Positions 6,507-13,087 of a DNA stretch of 17,574 bases are shown piece after piece. Made by a program: the position numbers and the translations under genes. The notes under the pieces are model-generated. The model made no database searches, was not told the origin of the DNA, and saw only the letters and a list, made by a program, of their open reading frames with translations. Source of the stretch: Candidatus Pollutiaquabacter sp. GTDB lineage: Bacteria; Bacteroidota; Bacteroidia; AKYH767-A; 2013-40CM-41-45. The stretch lies in assembly GCA_903854075.1 (NCBI GenBank), contig CAINVI010000107.1, forward strand, positions 1 to 17,574, written 5' to 3'. Within the stretch, counting starts at the first letter, position 1; each line of letters opens with the position of its first letter.

Positions 6507-8309
6507 CTATAGTGCCGGTAACGTGTAATTACGTCCTTGATTCTGTTGCTTGAGCCAGCTCATGAGTGGACTGAAATAATCCAACATAGCACGCGCGCTT
6601 AAATCCTCCCCTGTCTTTTCTTTGAGCAGTTTTCGCCAATCGGCACTGCTACCTGGACGCATGATATCTCCAATGAACTTACCCACTTCTTTGTTTCCAA
6701 AATAATTAGTCGCGTGCGGATCCTGTTTCAGGATATTTTTTGAAATATGGTCGTGCAATTGGAAGAGCAGGATAAACGACAGTGCATAATCGTAATATTG
6801 TGCCGCATCGTCGTTGATGTGCGTCTTGGTAGCAGCATCACAGAACGATTCACCGCGATCAGAAGGAGGTACAACTCCCTGGTATTGCTTTACAATTTCC
6901 CACCAGCGCTTGTTCCATTGGTCGGGCGGGAGATTCTTGGCGTACAACTCATACTCGAAATGACTCATGGTTCCTGTGCTCCACGGAATAAACACGACAT
7001 AGTTGAGCGCATCTTTCAGCAAGTGTTGCGTTTCATCCAATTTAGCATTCGAATCAACCAGACCTAGACCGGCGGCAAAGGGCTGCTGCATGGCAGCAAG
7101 TCCCATCATGCTGCCAAGTGCTTCGTGATATGCACGGTTAGCACCTTCGCGTAACAGATAAGGAACATCAGGATTACTGTACGAGAGGTAATAATAAATA
7201 TGTCCATATTCATGATGAACTGTTTCGTACCATTCCGCGTTAGGAACAACACTCATGAGTGAACGAACATCATTTTCGAGGTTCATGTGCCAGGCCGATG
7301 CGTGCGTATTCTTTTTGTAGTTGGCATCCTTAGCCACGGGATATAAATCCGATTTGGTCCAGAACGTTTCCGGCAATGGAGGAAACCCGAGGGAGACATA
7401 GAACGCTTCGCCTTGCTTGGAAATCCATTCGGCTGATTTTTTACCCAGTGAGCTATCGAGATTCAATCCTTCTACGGTCACCATCGACGACCAGTCTTGC
7501 GACCAGCGATTACTTAGCCAGTGCGCAGGGATATAATCCGGTACTTCTTTTACGCCGTATTTACGTGCCAGTTCATAGCGAATGTAGGTGTGCAGTTCAC
7601 GGTAGAGCGGATAGAGTTCCCGATTGAATTTATCCAGCAGCTGCATCATCTCCTCGGTAGTCATGCCGTAGTCAGATACCTGATACGTGAAGAAATCCGG
7701 ATAACCGAGCCCCTTCACCACTCCATTGCGAAGGTCGCGCAGGTTAATTAATCCTTCTTTGAGTGTACCGCCCACTGCCTTGCTGGCTTCCCACGCTTTT
7801 CGCCGCAGTGTAGTATCTTTTACATCGGCTAACAGAGAGTCAATGTCATTCGGAGTCACTTCTTTTCCGTCAATAGTGAATTTGTAGCCGTACAGTTTTT
7901 CCGTTTGCGCAGTACCGGCAGCAATCAGTTTTTTTACAAGATCGCCGGCCGATTCCGGATTTCCGGCAGCGAGGTAAAGTATTTTCTTTAATTGCTTTAC
8001 CTGAATCGGAGTAAGATCCTTCTCCAAGGCGAGGTAGTTGCGAGCGCTTTCAATATTTTCCTGACTACCGGTGAACGCTGCCATGGCTTCATCCGCACGT
8101 CGTGCGTTAGCAGCATTCATCGTATCGCCTTCAATGATTCGCGTATTGAGTAACCACTGGCCTTCACTGGCAGCGGTATATAATTTCCGGTATTCCTGGT
8201 TGTACTGATCCAAAAATTGTTGTACTTCCTGTTGGTGTTGCTTGGACTGCGGATTACAGGAAAAGAAAATGGCGGCAATGGCAAGAATGAAGAGCGGTAA
8301 TCGGTTCAT
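6507..8309 (-). CDS. M2 family peptidyl-dipeptidase (ACE-like) lipoprotein
   Basis: The 600-residue protein is related to angiotensin-converting enzyme: a zinc carboxydipeptidase that removes C-terminal dipeptides. A lipoprotein signal (MNRLPLFILAIAAIFFSC, lipid-modified Cys18) places it in the cell envelope. Catalytic features are HHEYGH with the zinc motif HEYGH at 366-370 and Glu396 in NRAYHEALGS. The substrate-groove segment HASAWHM is near 336-342, matching HASAW of ACE. KTHIN and a YYDYALSFILLFQLH stretch match the conserved His and Tyr region of ACE. Position 368 is Tyr where ACE has Met (HEMGH). The likely role is dipeptide release from external peptides for nutrition; no regulator is evident. 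A weak -7-like box (TACCTTTA on the minus strand, 8332-8339) lies upstream. Confidence 0.92.
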   Translation of the reverse strand: MNRLPLFILAIAAIFFSCNPQSKQHQQEVQQFLDQYNQEYRKLYTAASEGQWLLNTRIIEGDTMNAANARRADEAMAAFTGSQENIESARNYLALEKDLTPIQVKQLKKILYLAAGNPESAGDLVKKLIAAGTAQTEKLYGYKFTIDGKEVTPNDIDSLLADVKDTTLRRKAWEASKAVGGTLKEGLINLRDLRNGVVKGLGYPDFFTYQVSDYGMTTEEMMQLLDKFNRELYPLYRELHTYIRYELARKYGVKEVPDYIPAHWLSNRWSQDWSSMVTVEGLNLDSSLGKKSAEWISKQGEAFYVSLGFPPLPETFWTKSDLYPVAKDANYKKNTHASAWHMNLENDVRSLMSVVPNAEWYETVHHEYGHIYYYLSYSNPDVPYLLREGANRAYHEALGSMMGLAAMQQPFAAGLGLVDSNAKLDETQHLLKDALNYVVFIPWSTGTMSHFEYELYAKNLPPDQWNKRWWEIVKQYQGVVPPSDRGESFCDAATKTHINDDAAQYYDYALSFILLFQLHDHISKNILKQDPHATNYFGNKEVGKFIGDIMRPGSSADWRKLLKEKTGEDLSARAMLDYFSPLMSWLKQQNQGRNYTLPAL

Positions 8310-8374
8310 GATTGTTTCGGTTAGCTGTTGCTAAAGGTAGAGGTCGCCTTCCAGATTAGAAAGCCTCCGGCGAA

Positions 8375-8406
8375 TTTGAAATAACGAAATGAATTTACTA
8401 TTTTTG
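8375..8406 (+). promoter_or_regulatory. Bacteroidota-type primary promoter of the tRNA-Ala gene
   Basis: TTTG at 8375-8378 and TATTTTTG at 8399-8406, spaced by 20 bp, match the phylum consensus TTTG-N19/20-TAnnTTTG at every fixed base. The tRNA begins 10 bp after the -7 box, so the primary transcript should carry only a very short leader. Confidence 0.8.
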
Positions 8407-8416
8407 TAATCCTAAC

Positions 8417-8490
8417 GGGGGATTAGCTCAGCTGGCTAGAGCGTTTGCATGGCATGCAAAAGGTCATCGGTTCGACTCCGATATTCTCCA
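8417..8490 (+). tRNA. tRNA-Ala (anticodon GGC)
   Basis: The 74-nt cloverleaf folds fully. The acceptor stem GGGGGAT pairs with ATTCTCC (two G-U pairs). The D stem is GCTC/GAGC. The anticodon stem TTTGC/GCAAA holds loop ATGGCAT, with anticodon GGC reading alanine GCC/GCU. The T stem ATCGG/CCGAT holds loop TTCGACT. The discriminator base is A. The 3' CCA is not encoded (the genomic bases after it are CCC), so it must be added after transcription. The gene stands alone with its own promoter and terminator. Confidence 0.96.
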
Positions 8491-8493
8491 CCC

Positions 8494-8520
8494 AAATCCC
8501 GCTTCGGCGGGATTTTTTTT
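8494..8520 (+). terminator. Rho-independent terminator of the tRNA-Ala gene
   Basis: A 9-bp stem, AAATCCCGC with GCGGGATTT, closes a stable TTCG tetraloop and runs into an eight-T tract. It starts four bases after the tRNA 3' end. Confidence 0.93.
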
Positions 8521-8540
8521 GCTCCATTCGTGCTATTTAA

Positions 8541-8565
8541 GGACAGTCGTTAGTAGTTACTGTCC
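8541..8565. repeat. Inverted repeat GGACAGT-N11-ACTGTCC
   Basis: Perfect 7-bp arms are separated by 11 bp in the otherwise featureless 181-bp spacer between the tRNA terminator and the lysyl oxidase-like gene. It is about 140 bp upstream of that start codon. It may be an operator; no T-run follows. Confidence 0.35.
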
Positions 8566-8649
8566 ACTATGTATCCGGTTCGTTTTTCATCGCCAGCACC
8601 AACAATTATTAACAATTCAGCCTAAAGCCGCACTGGTTGCGACTTTCAG

Positions 8650-8680
8650 TTGATAATAACGGTAATTCGTTTTATATTGC
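8650..8680 (+). promoter_or_regulatory. Weak candidate promoter of the lysyl oxidase-like gene
   Basis: TTG at 8650-8652 and TATATTGC at 8673-8680 have the correct 20-bp spacing and end 21 bp before the ATG. The -7 box misses two of the six fixed consensus bases. Support is spacing and position only. Confidence 0.25.
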
Positions 8681-8701
8681 TGTATCAACAATCACACTAT
8701 T

Positions 8702-11281
8702 ATGAAAAGGTTATTACTACTCTTTACAGGCATTCTGATTTCTTTTACTGCTTTTTCTCAGTGCACAACGACCAACGGAACCTCCTGCGTTTGCCCTACT
8801 GCAGGCGCAACGGACTGCGATTTATTGCCGGATATCGTGATTTCACGCGATGCCATCACCAATACCGGTGGATATACGGAGTATCCGCAATACAGCGCCG
8901 GAACCAGTCAGGCCTCACAAGGAGCTGACGATGGTCGACTACGCGTCAATGGTTCTACTCCAAACATTGGTTTTGGACCTATCGAGGTGCGCGGTGTGAA
9001 TAAATGGGTGTGTGGAACAGACACCTTCACCACCTATCCTGGTGCCGGAGGATGTCCGGGCGGCTCAGATCCTAAGCAAATACTTAACCAACGTATCTAT
9101 CATAAAAACGGCACGTTGATGCAATACAGCGACCGCCTGGCGGGAACGATGACTTACCACCCGTCCCACGGCCACCAGCATATTGATGATTGGGGAGTAT
9201 ATACCTTGCGACTACAGGACCCTAACCAACCGGACCCTACCAAGTGGTCGATTGTTGGTCGCGGCTCCAAACTAGCCTATTGCCTGCTTGACTTGAGCAG
9301 CTGCAATACCAGCACGGGCTATTGTCGCGACAGCAACAACACGGTATTGAATTCTACCAATCTACCCAACTATGGATTAGGTGGTGGCGCTTACGGTTGC
9401 TCCAACACATTACAAGGAATCTCTGCGGGTTATGTAGATACTTATTCCAAATCACTGGACGGCATGTGGGTCAACATTCCACTGGGAACATGCAATGGAA
9501 ACTACTACATCGTCATCGAAGTAGATCCTAGAAAAAATTTCCGGGAACAAAATGAAAACAACAACGTGATGGCAGTGCCGGTCACGCTGACCCGCCAGAA
9601 TGCACCGGGAACCGGCGTTGCTCAAATTATCGCTGATCGTCCATCAATGATTGTATCTGGAGATTCCGTGACGCTGACTGCCAATGCAGGGTTCTCTTAT
9701 CTCTGGTCCACCGGAGCGACTTCACAATCAATCCGTGTTGGCGCCAGTGGTTCATATTCTGTTACGGTTACAGGTCCATGCGGCACAGCAACTTCTTCTG
9801 CATTCGCTGTTAACGTGGTTGCTGTAAATGGAGCCGCTGATCCGACCACCACATCGGCTACCCGTTGTGGTACCGGCAGTGTAACACTCACCGCTTCCGG
9901 TTCAGGGACCATTCGCTGGTACGGTGTACCTTCCGGCGGAACGCCAATTTTCACCGGCAATTCCTTTACTACGCCAAGTCTGGGCGTCACTACGACGTAC
10001 TATGCCGAAAATGTAGAAGGAATAATCCAACCGGTCAACAGTGTAGGACCAGCTGCCAACACCATTGGTACTGGAGCTTACTATACCGGAACCACCACGC
10101 AGTACCAGGTATTTGACGCCTATTCTGCCTTCACTCTGCAGTCTGTGCGCGTTTATGCCGGTACTACCGCAAGCAGAACTTTCATTCTATACGACAAAGA
10201 CATGTCTACCGTTCGCAGTACGACTGTAAGTGTACCTGCTGGTTCTTCCGTAGTTAACTTGAACTGGAACATTCCTGCCGGCGACTTTTATCGCCTCCAG
10301 GTTACGGGCGCAGCCAACTTGTACTACAATACTTCCGGAGTTACTTATCCATACACAGTACCTGGCATCCTTCAAATTCATAACTCTTCCGGCGGTCACA
10401 ATAATTTCTATTACTGCTACGACTGGAAGGTCAAAGCGGCTGATATCGTTAGCGTAAGTGGTCGTGTTCCAGCAACAGCCACCATCACTGCAGGCCCCGC
10501 CGTTTCTTTCAGCGGTTTGAGTGCTTCCTATGCGGTTACCGCCGCACCGGTAACCTTGACCGGCAGTCCTTCCGGAGGCATTTTCTCCGGTCCCGGCATT
10601 TCCGGAAACACCTTCTCTCCTTCCGTTGCTGGTGTTGGCGGACCTTACACTATCACCTACAATTATTCCGATGCAAACAATTGCTCCGGAAATCAATCAC
10701 AAACCACTACGGTTACTTCTTCCTATAATTGCGGAGTACCAACCGGTTTGACCGCCACCAATATCAAAACTACAACGGCGCGAATCAACTGGACATATGC
10801 TACTGCTCCGACTTTCCGCTTACGTTACCGTCGAGTAGGAAGCACGACCTATTCATATAAAACCTTTACCTATACACAAGGTGTAAACAATTACTTACTG
10901 ACCGGACTTCGCAAGAACACCTCCTACGAAGTGGCCTTGCAAACCACCTGCACTTCCGGAAGTAGTGCATTCAGTACAACGCTTACTTTCCGAACAGCAT
11001 CCTCAGGATTGCGCCTTGCCAACGGAACAACCGTCAGCTCGGACAGCGAAAAGTGCATCTTGTATCCGAACCCGGCAACCAACTTGATCTATTTTGCCTG
11101 CGATCAGGAGGAAGATCTGACTCAAGTTGATTTTGAGGTGTATGATGTAGTTGGAAAACAAATCATGAAAGGAAACAATGCCACCGGACAACTTGATATC
11201 TCCTCTATGAGTCCTGGCACTTACCTTCTAAAAGTGATCACACCGGACAGTATTGAATCGATGCGTTTCATCAAGGAGTAA
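8702..11281 (+). CDS. Secreted lysyl oxidase-domain protein with Ig-like, FnIII and T9SS sorting domains
   Basis: This 859-residue exported protein starts with a signal peptide (MKRLLLLFTGILISFTAFSQ). Residues about 43-298 form a lysyl-oxidase domain. HPSHGHQH at 153-160 has the H-x2-H-x-H-x-H spacing of the LOX copper site (HSCHQHYH). Lys190, in SKLAYC, aligns with LOX Lys320, and Tyr248, in YVDTY, aligns with Tyr355; these two form the lysine tyrosylquinone cofactor of LOX. Cys194 and Cys233 and Trp256 also align. Animal LOX deaminates peptidyl lysine to aldehyde, releasing H2O2 and ammonia. Then follow a cysteine-containing Ig-like domain (about 300-375), an Ig-like domain with IRWYGVPSGGTPIFTGN (380-437), a beta-rich module (445-590), another Ig-like region (600-672), fibronectin III (677-768) and a T9SS type A sorting domain (about 785-859, ILYPNPATN to MRFIKE). 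The substrate is unknown. Confidence 0.88.
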   Translation: MKRLLLLFTGILISFTAFSQCTTTNGTSCVCPTAGATDCDLLPDIVISRDAITNTGGYTEYPQYSAGTSQASQGADDGRLRVNGSTPNIGFGPIEVRGVNKWVCGTDTFTTYPGAGGCPGGSDPKQILNQRIYHKNGTLMQYSDRLAGTMTYHPSHGHQHIDDWGVYTLRLQDPNQPDPTKWSIVGRGSKLAYCLLDLSSCNTSTGYCRDSNNTVLNSTNLPNYGLGGGAYGCSNTLQGISAGYVDTYSKSLDGMWVNIPLGTCNGNYYIVIEVDPRKNFREQNENNNVMAVPVTLTRQNAPGTGVAQIIADRPSMIVSGDSVTLTANAGFSYLWSTGATSQSIRVGASGSYSVTVTGPCGTATSSAFAVNVVAVNGAADPTTTSATRCGTGSVTLTASGSGTIRWYGVPSGGTPIFTGNSFTTPSLGVTTTYYAENVEGIIQPVNSVGPAANTIGTGAYYTGTTTQYQVFDAYSAFTLQSVRVYAGTTASRTFILYDKDMSTVRSTTVSVPAGSSVVNLNWNIPAGDFYRLQVTGAANLYYNTSGVTYPYTVPGILQIHNSSGGHNNFYYCYDWKVKAADIVSVSGRVPATATITAGPAVSFSGLSASYAVTAAPVTLTGSPSGGIFSGPGISGNTFSPSVAGVGGPYTITYNYSDANNCSGNQSQTTTVTSSYNCGVPTGLTATNIKTTTARINWTYATAPTFRLRYRRVGSTTYSYKTFTYTQGVNNYLLTGLRKNTSYEVALQTTCTSGSSAFSTTLTFRTASSGLRLANGTTVSSDSEKCILYPNPATNLIYFACDQEEDLTQVDFEVYDVVGKQIMKGNNATGQLDISSMSPGTYLLKVITPDSIESMRFIKE

Positions 11282-11324
11282 GAATGAATTAACCGAGTAC
11301 TAGCTTACATAAACACACCACACG

Positions 11325-11381
11325 ATCCGGTTGTCTGTATTGGCGCTCCAAAAAGTGTCAATCCAGATAACCGGATTTTTT
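11325..11381 (+). terminator. Long hairpin terminator after the lysyl oxidase-like gene, overlapping the opposing gene
   Basis: A 13-bp lower stem (11325-11337 with 11364-11376, one G-U pair) is separated by a 1x1 mismatch from a 9-bp upper stem (11339-11347 with 11354-11362, three G-U pairs). The loop is 6 bases, and a run of six Ts (11376-11381) follows. The G-U pairs hold only in the plus-strand transcript; the minus-strand copy would have C-A mismatches and no T-run. It therefore serves the plus strand. It overlaps the stop codon and last codons of the minus-strand gene at 11358-11750. Confidence 0.8.
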
Positions 11382-11750
11382 CCATAATTGAACTCCTTTA
11401 CTCAAAAGTGATTTCAGTTCTTTGGGGTGGATGTCGGCAGCTTTTTTAAAGTTGAAACACGTCTTTCCCTTCAGACACTTCCAAAGCTCCGGTGCCGAAC
11501 CTTCGAACTTATCAAAATCAGCATAAAGTGGGAACAGGTAAAAGCTGACCATGTCTTTACGTGCCACGGCCGAAGCGAAATACATGCCAGGAATTATTTT
11601 CTTCGTACTACCATACGGCACCGGTTTATTACCAATTATCTCAAAGGTGTCTTTCGAATCCTTGGCAATAACCATCGGAGGACAACAGTCCTTCAAGGCC
11701 TTAATAAGCAAATTGAAAATTTCAGCACGAGTTTCTACCGTCAATGGCAT
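11358..11750 (-). CDS. Small DUF1801-like hypothetical protein
   Basis: The 130-residue product has no signal peptide or membrane segment and is predicted to be cytoplasmic. Its central and C-terminal parts (MYFASAVARKDMVSFYLFPLY, then APELWKCLKGKTCFNFKKA and ELKSLLSKGVQLWKKSGYLD) resemble the DUF1801/YdhG-like fold common in Bacteroidota. I know these proteins only as functionally uncharacterised. The ATG at 11750 is the only suitable start. An AT-rich region with a one-mismatch -7 box (TAATTTTA on the minus strand, 11776-11783) lies upstream. Its final codons lie within the terminator hairpin of the opposing gene. Family assignment is from memory of the pattern, and no function is proposed. 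Confidence 0.7.
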   Translation of the reverse strand: MPLTVETRAEIFNLLIKALKDCCPPMVIAKDSKDTFEIIGNKPVPYGSTKKIIPGMYFASAVARKDMVSFYLFPLYADFDKFEGSAPELWKCLKGKTCFNFKKAADIHPKELKSLLSKGVQLWKKSGYLD

Positions 11751-11826
11751 AAGCTTTACGTTGATTGATTGCCAATAAAATTAATAAATCGAATTTAATC
11801 ACGAACGGTATTCCGGTAAGTTCTTC

Positions 11827-11834
11827 TACCTTTG
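11827..11834 (+). promoter_or_regulatory. -7 box of the FAD oxidoreductase gene
   Basis: TACCTTTG matches TAnnTTTG exactly and ends 23 bp before the ATG at 11858. A -33 TTTG is not evident at the right distance. The box supports starting the gene at 11858, because an upstream in-frame ATG at 11765 would lie before the promoter. Confidence 0.5.
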
Positions 11835-11857
11835 AAGGAACTCATACTACCTACCCT

Positions 11858-12994
11858 ATGTTTTCGTTTTGGGAAAGAGAATCGTTTTTCCATTCACCTG
11901 ATGTGATTGTACTGGGAAGTGGAATCGTCGGCCTGAATGCCGCTATTCATCTCAAACAGATTTCACCTTCCCTTCGTGTCAGTGTAGCAGAACGAGGATT
12001 TCTTCCTTACGGTGCCAGTACGCGCAATGCAGGATTCGCCTGTTTCGGAAGCGCCTCAGAACTGATTGCCGATTTAGACATGCAATCGGAAGACACCGTC
12101 GTTCAGCTCATCGAAAAACGCTGGAACGGACTCCAACGACTGCGACGATTAATCGGCGATGACAACCTACGGTATGAACCGTTGGGAGGCTACGAGATTT
12201 TCACGCCATCCGATCAGTCTACGTTCGAGCGTTGCCTGGATAAACTTACTTACCTAAATAACATCGCCGGTTCGGTAACAGGGAAGCAAAACGTATTCTC
12301 TATAAAAGATGATGACATTTCCCGATTGGGTTTCCGTGGTGTCAGTCATATGTTGTTAAACAATCAGGAAGGCCAGCTGGACACCGGCGCAATGATGCAA
12401 GCCTTGCTGGCGCGTGCTCAGCAAGCAGGGGTCGAAGTGTATACGGGCGTTACGGTAACGGAAGTGCTCCACGAAGAAGACGGAATAGTATTACTGACGC
12501 AAAACGGATTCCGGTTGCCTTGCCGGCAGCTGCTGGTCGCTACCAACGGGTTTGCCAAATCGCTTTATCCGGAATTGGCCGTCGAACCGGCACGGGCACA
12601 AGTTCTGATCACTCATCCGATTCCCGGACTTAAACTACGTGGCAGCTTCCATTACGATGAGGGTTATTACTATTTCCGGAATGTTGGAGACCGGATACTT
12701 TTCGGCGGCGGACGAAACTTAGATTTCGATGGAGAACAAACCACCTCCATGCAATTGACCGAAACGATCCAGCATCGACTGGAGCAGCTGCTGCAGGAAC
12801 TGATTTGCCCCTACACGGAAACGACTATCGATATGCGCTGGAGCGGTATCATGGGAATGGGAACTACGAAAACAGCCATCCTTGAACGAATAAACCCTCG
12901 TACGGTATGTGCTGTCCGTATGGGCGGTATGGGTGTAGCAATTGGCGGATTGATCGGTGAAGAAGCCGCTGAATTGATCTTGAAGGGACTTTAA
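11858..12994 (+). CDS. DAO-family FAD-dependent amino acid/amine oxidoreductase
   Basis: The 378-residue protein belongs to the DAO (D-amino acid oxidase / glycine oxidase / PuuB-like) flavoproteins, which oxidise a C-N bond of an amine or amino acid to an imine. The N-terminal FAD fold is DVIVLGSGIVGLNAAIHL with the GxGxxG at 20-25. STRNAGFACFGSASEL and a C-terminal MRWSGIMGMGTTKTAILE, then RMGGMGVAIGGLIGEEAAELIL, are typical. The substrate cannot be read from the sequence. I start it at ATG 11858 because the fold begins directly after it and a perfect -7 box precedes it; ATG 11765 would add 31 residues without family similarity. It lies between the divergent DUF1801-like gene and tamL, with 93 bp to the latter. 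Confidence 0.85.
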   Translation: MFSFWERESFFHSPDVIVLGSGIVGLNAAIHLKQISPSLRVSVAERGFLPYGASTRNAGFACFGSASELIADLDMQSEDTVVQLIEKRWNGLQRLRRLIGDDNLRYEPLGGYEIFTPSDQSTFERCLDKLTYLNNIAGSVTGKQNVFSIKDDDISRLGFRGVSHMLLNNQEGQLDTGAMMQALLARAQQAGVEVYTGVTVTEVLHEEDGIVLLTQNGFRLPCRQLLVATNGFAKSLYPELAVEPARAQVLITHPIPGLKLRGSFHYDEGYYYFRNVGDRILFGGGRNLDFDGEQTTSMQLTETIQHRLEQLLQELICPYTETTIDMRWSGIMGMGTTKTAILERINPRTVCAVRMGGMGVAIGGLIGEEAAELILKGL

Positions 12995-13056
12995 ACCTGT
13001 TAACATCCGCGGGTAAAAGTACCTACCAACTTCACCTGACGTCCACGTCCGTTTCC

Positions 13057-13064
13057 TACCTTTG
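13057..13064 (+). promoter_or_regulatory. -7 box of tamL
   Basis: TACCTTTG matches TAnnTTTG exactly and ends 23 bp before the TTG start at 13088, the same distance seen for the upstream FAD oxidoreductase gene. The -33 element is not clear. Confidence 0.5.
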
Positions 13065-13087
13065 ACGTCGCACCATTTTCAACGTAC

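Noticed and set aside
2387..8309. M61 and M2 peptidases as parts of one peptide-processing system
   Set aside because: They are separated by lpd and the DUF218 gene, differ in predicted location (cytoplasm versus envelope lipoprotein), and share no visible regulation.
10187..10696. A 169-codon open frame on the minus strand inside the LOX-like gene
   Set aside because: Low-complexity translation rich in Gly, Thr and Ser that mirrors the Ig-like repeats on the plus strand; no start context.
11765..11857. N-terminal extension of the FAD oxidoreductase from ATG 11765
   Set aside because: The added residues have no family similarity, and a perfect -7 box at 11827-11834 lies inside it, so transcription probably begins after 11765.
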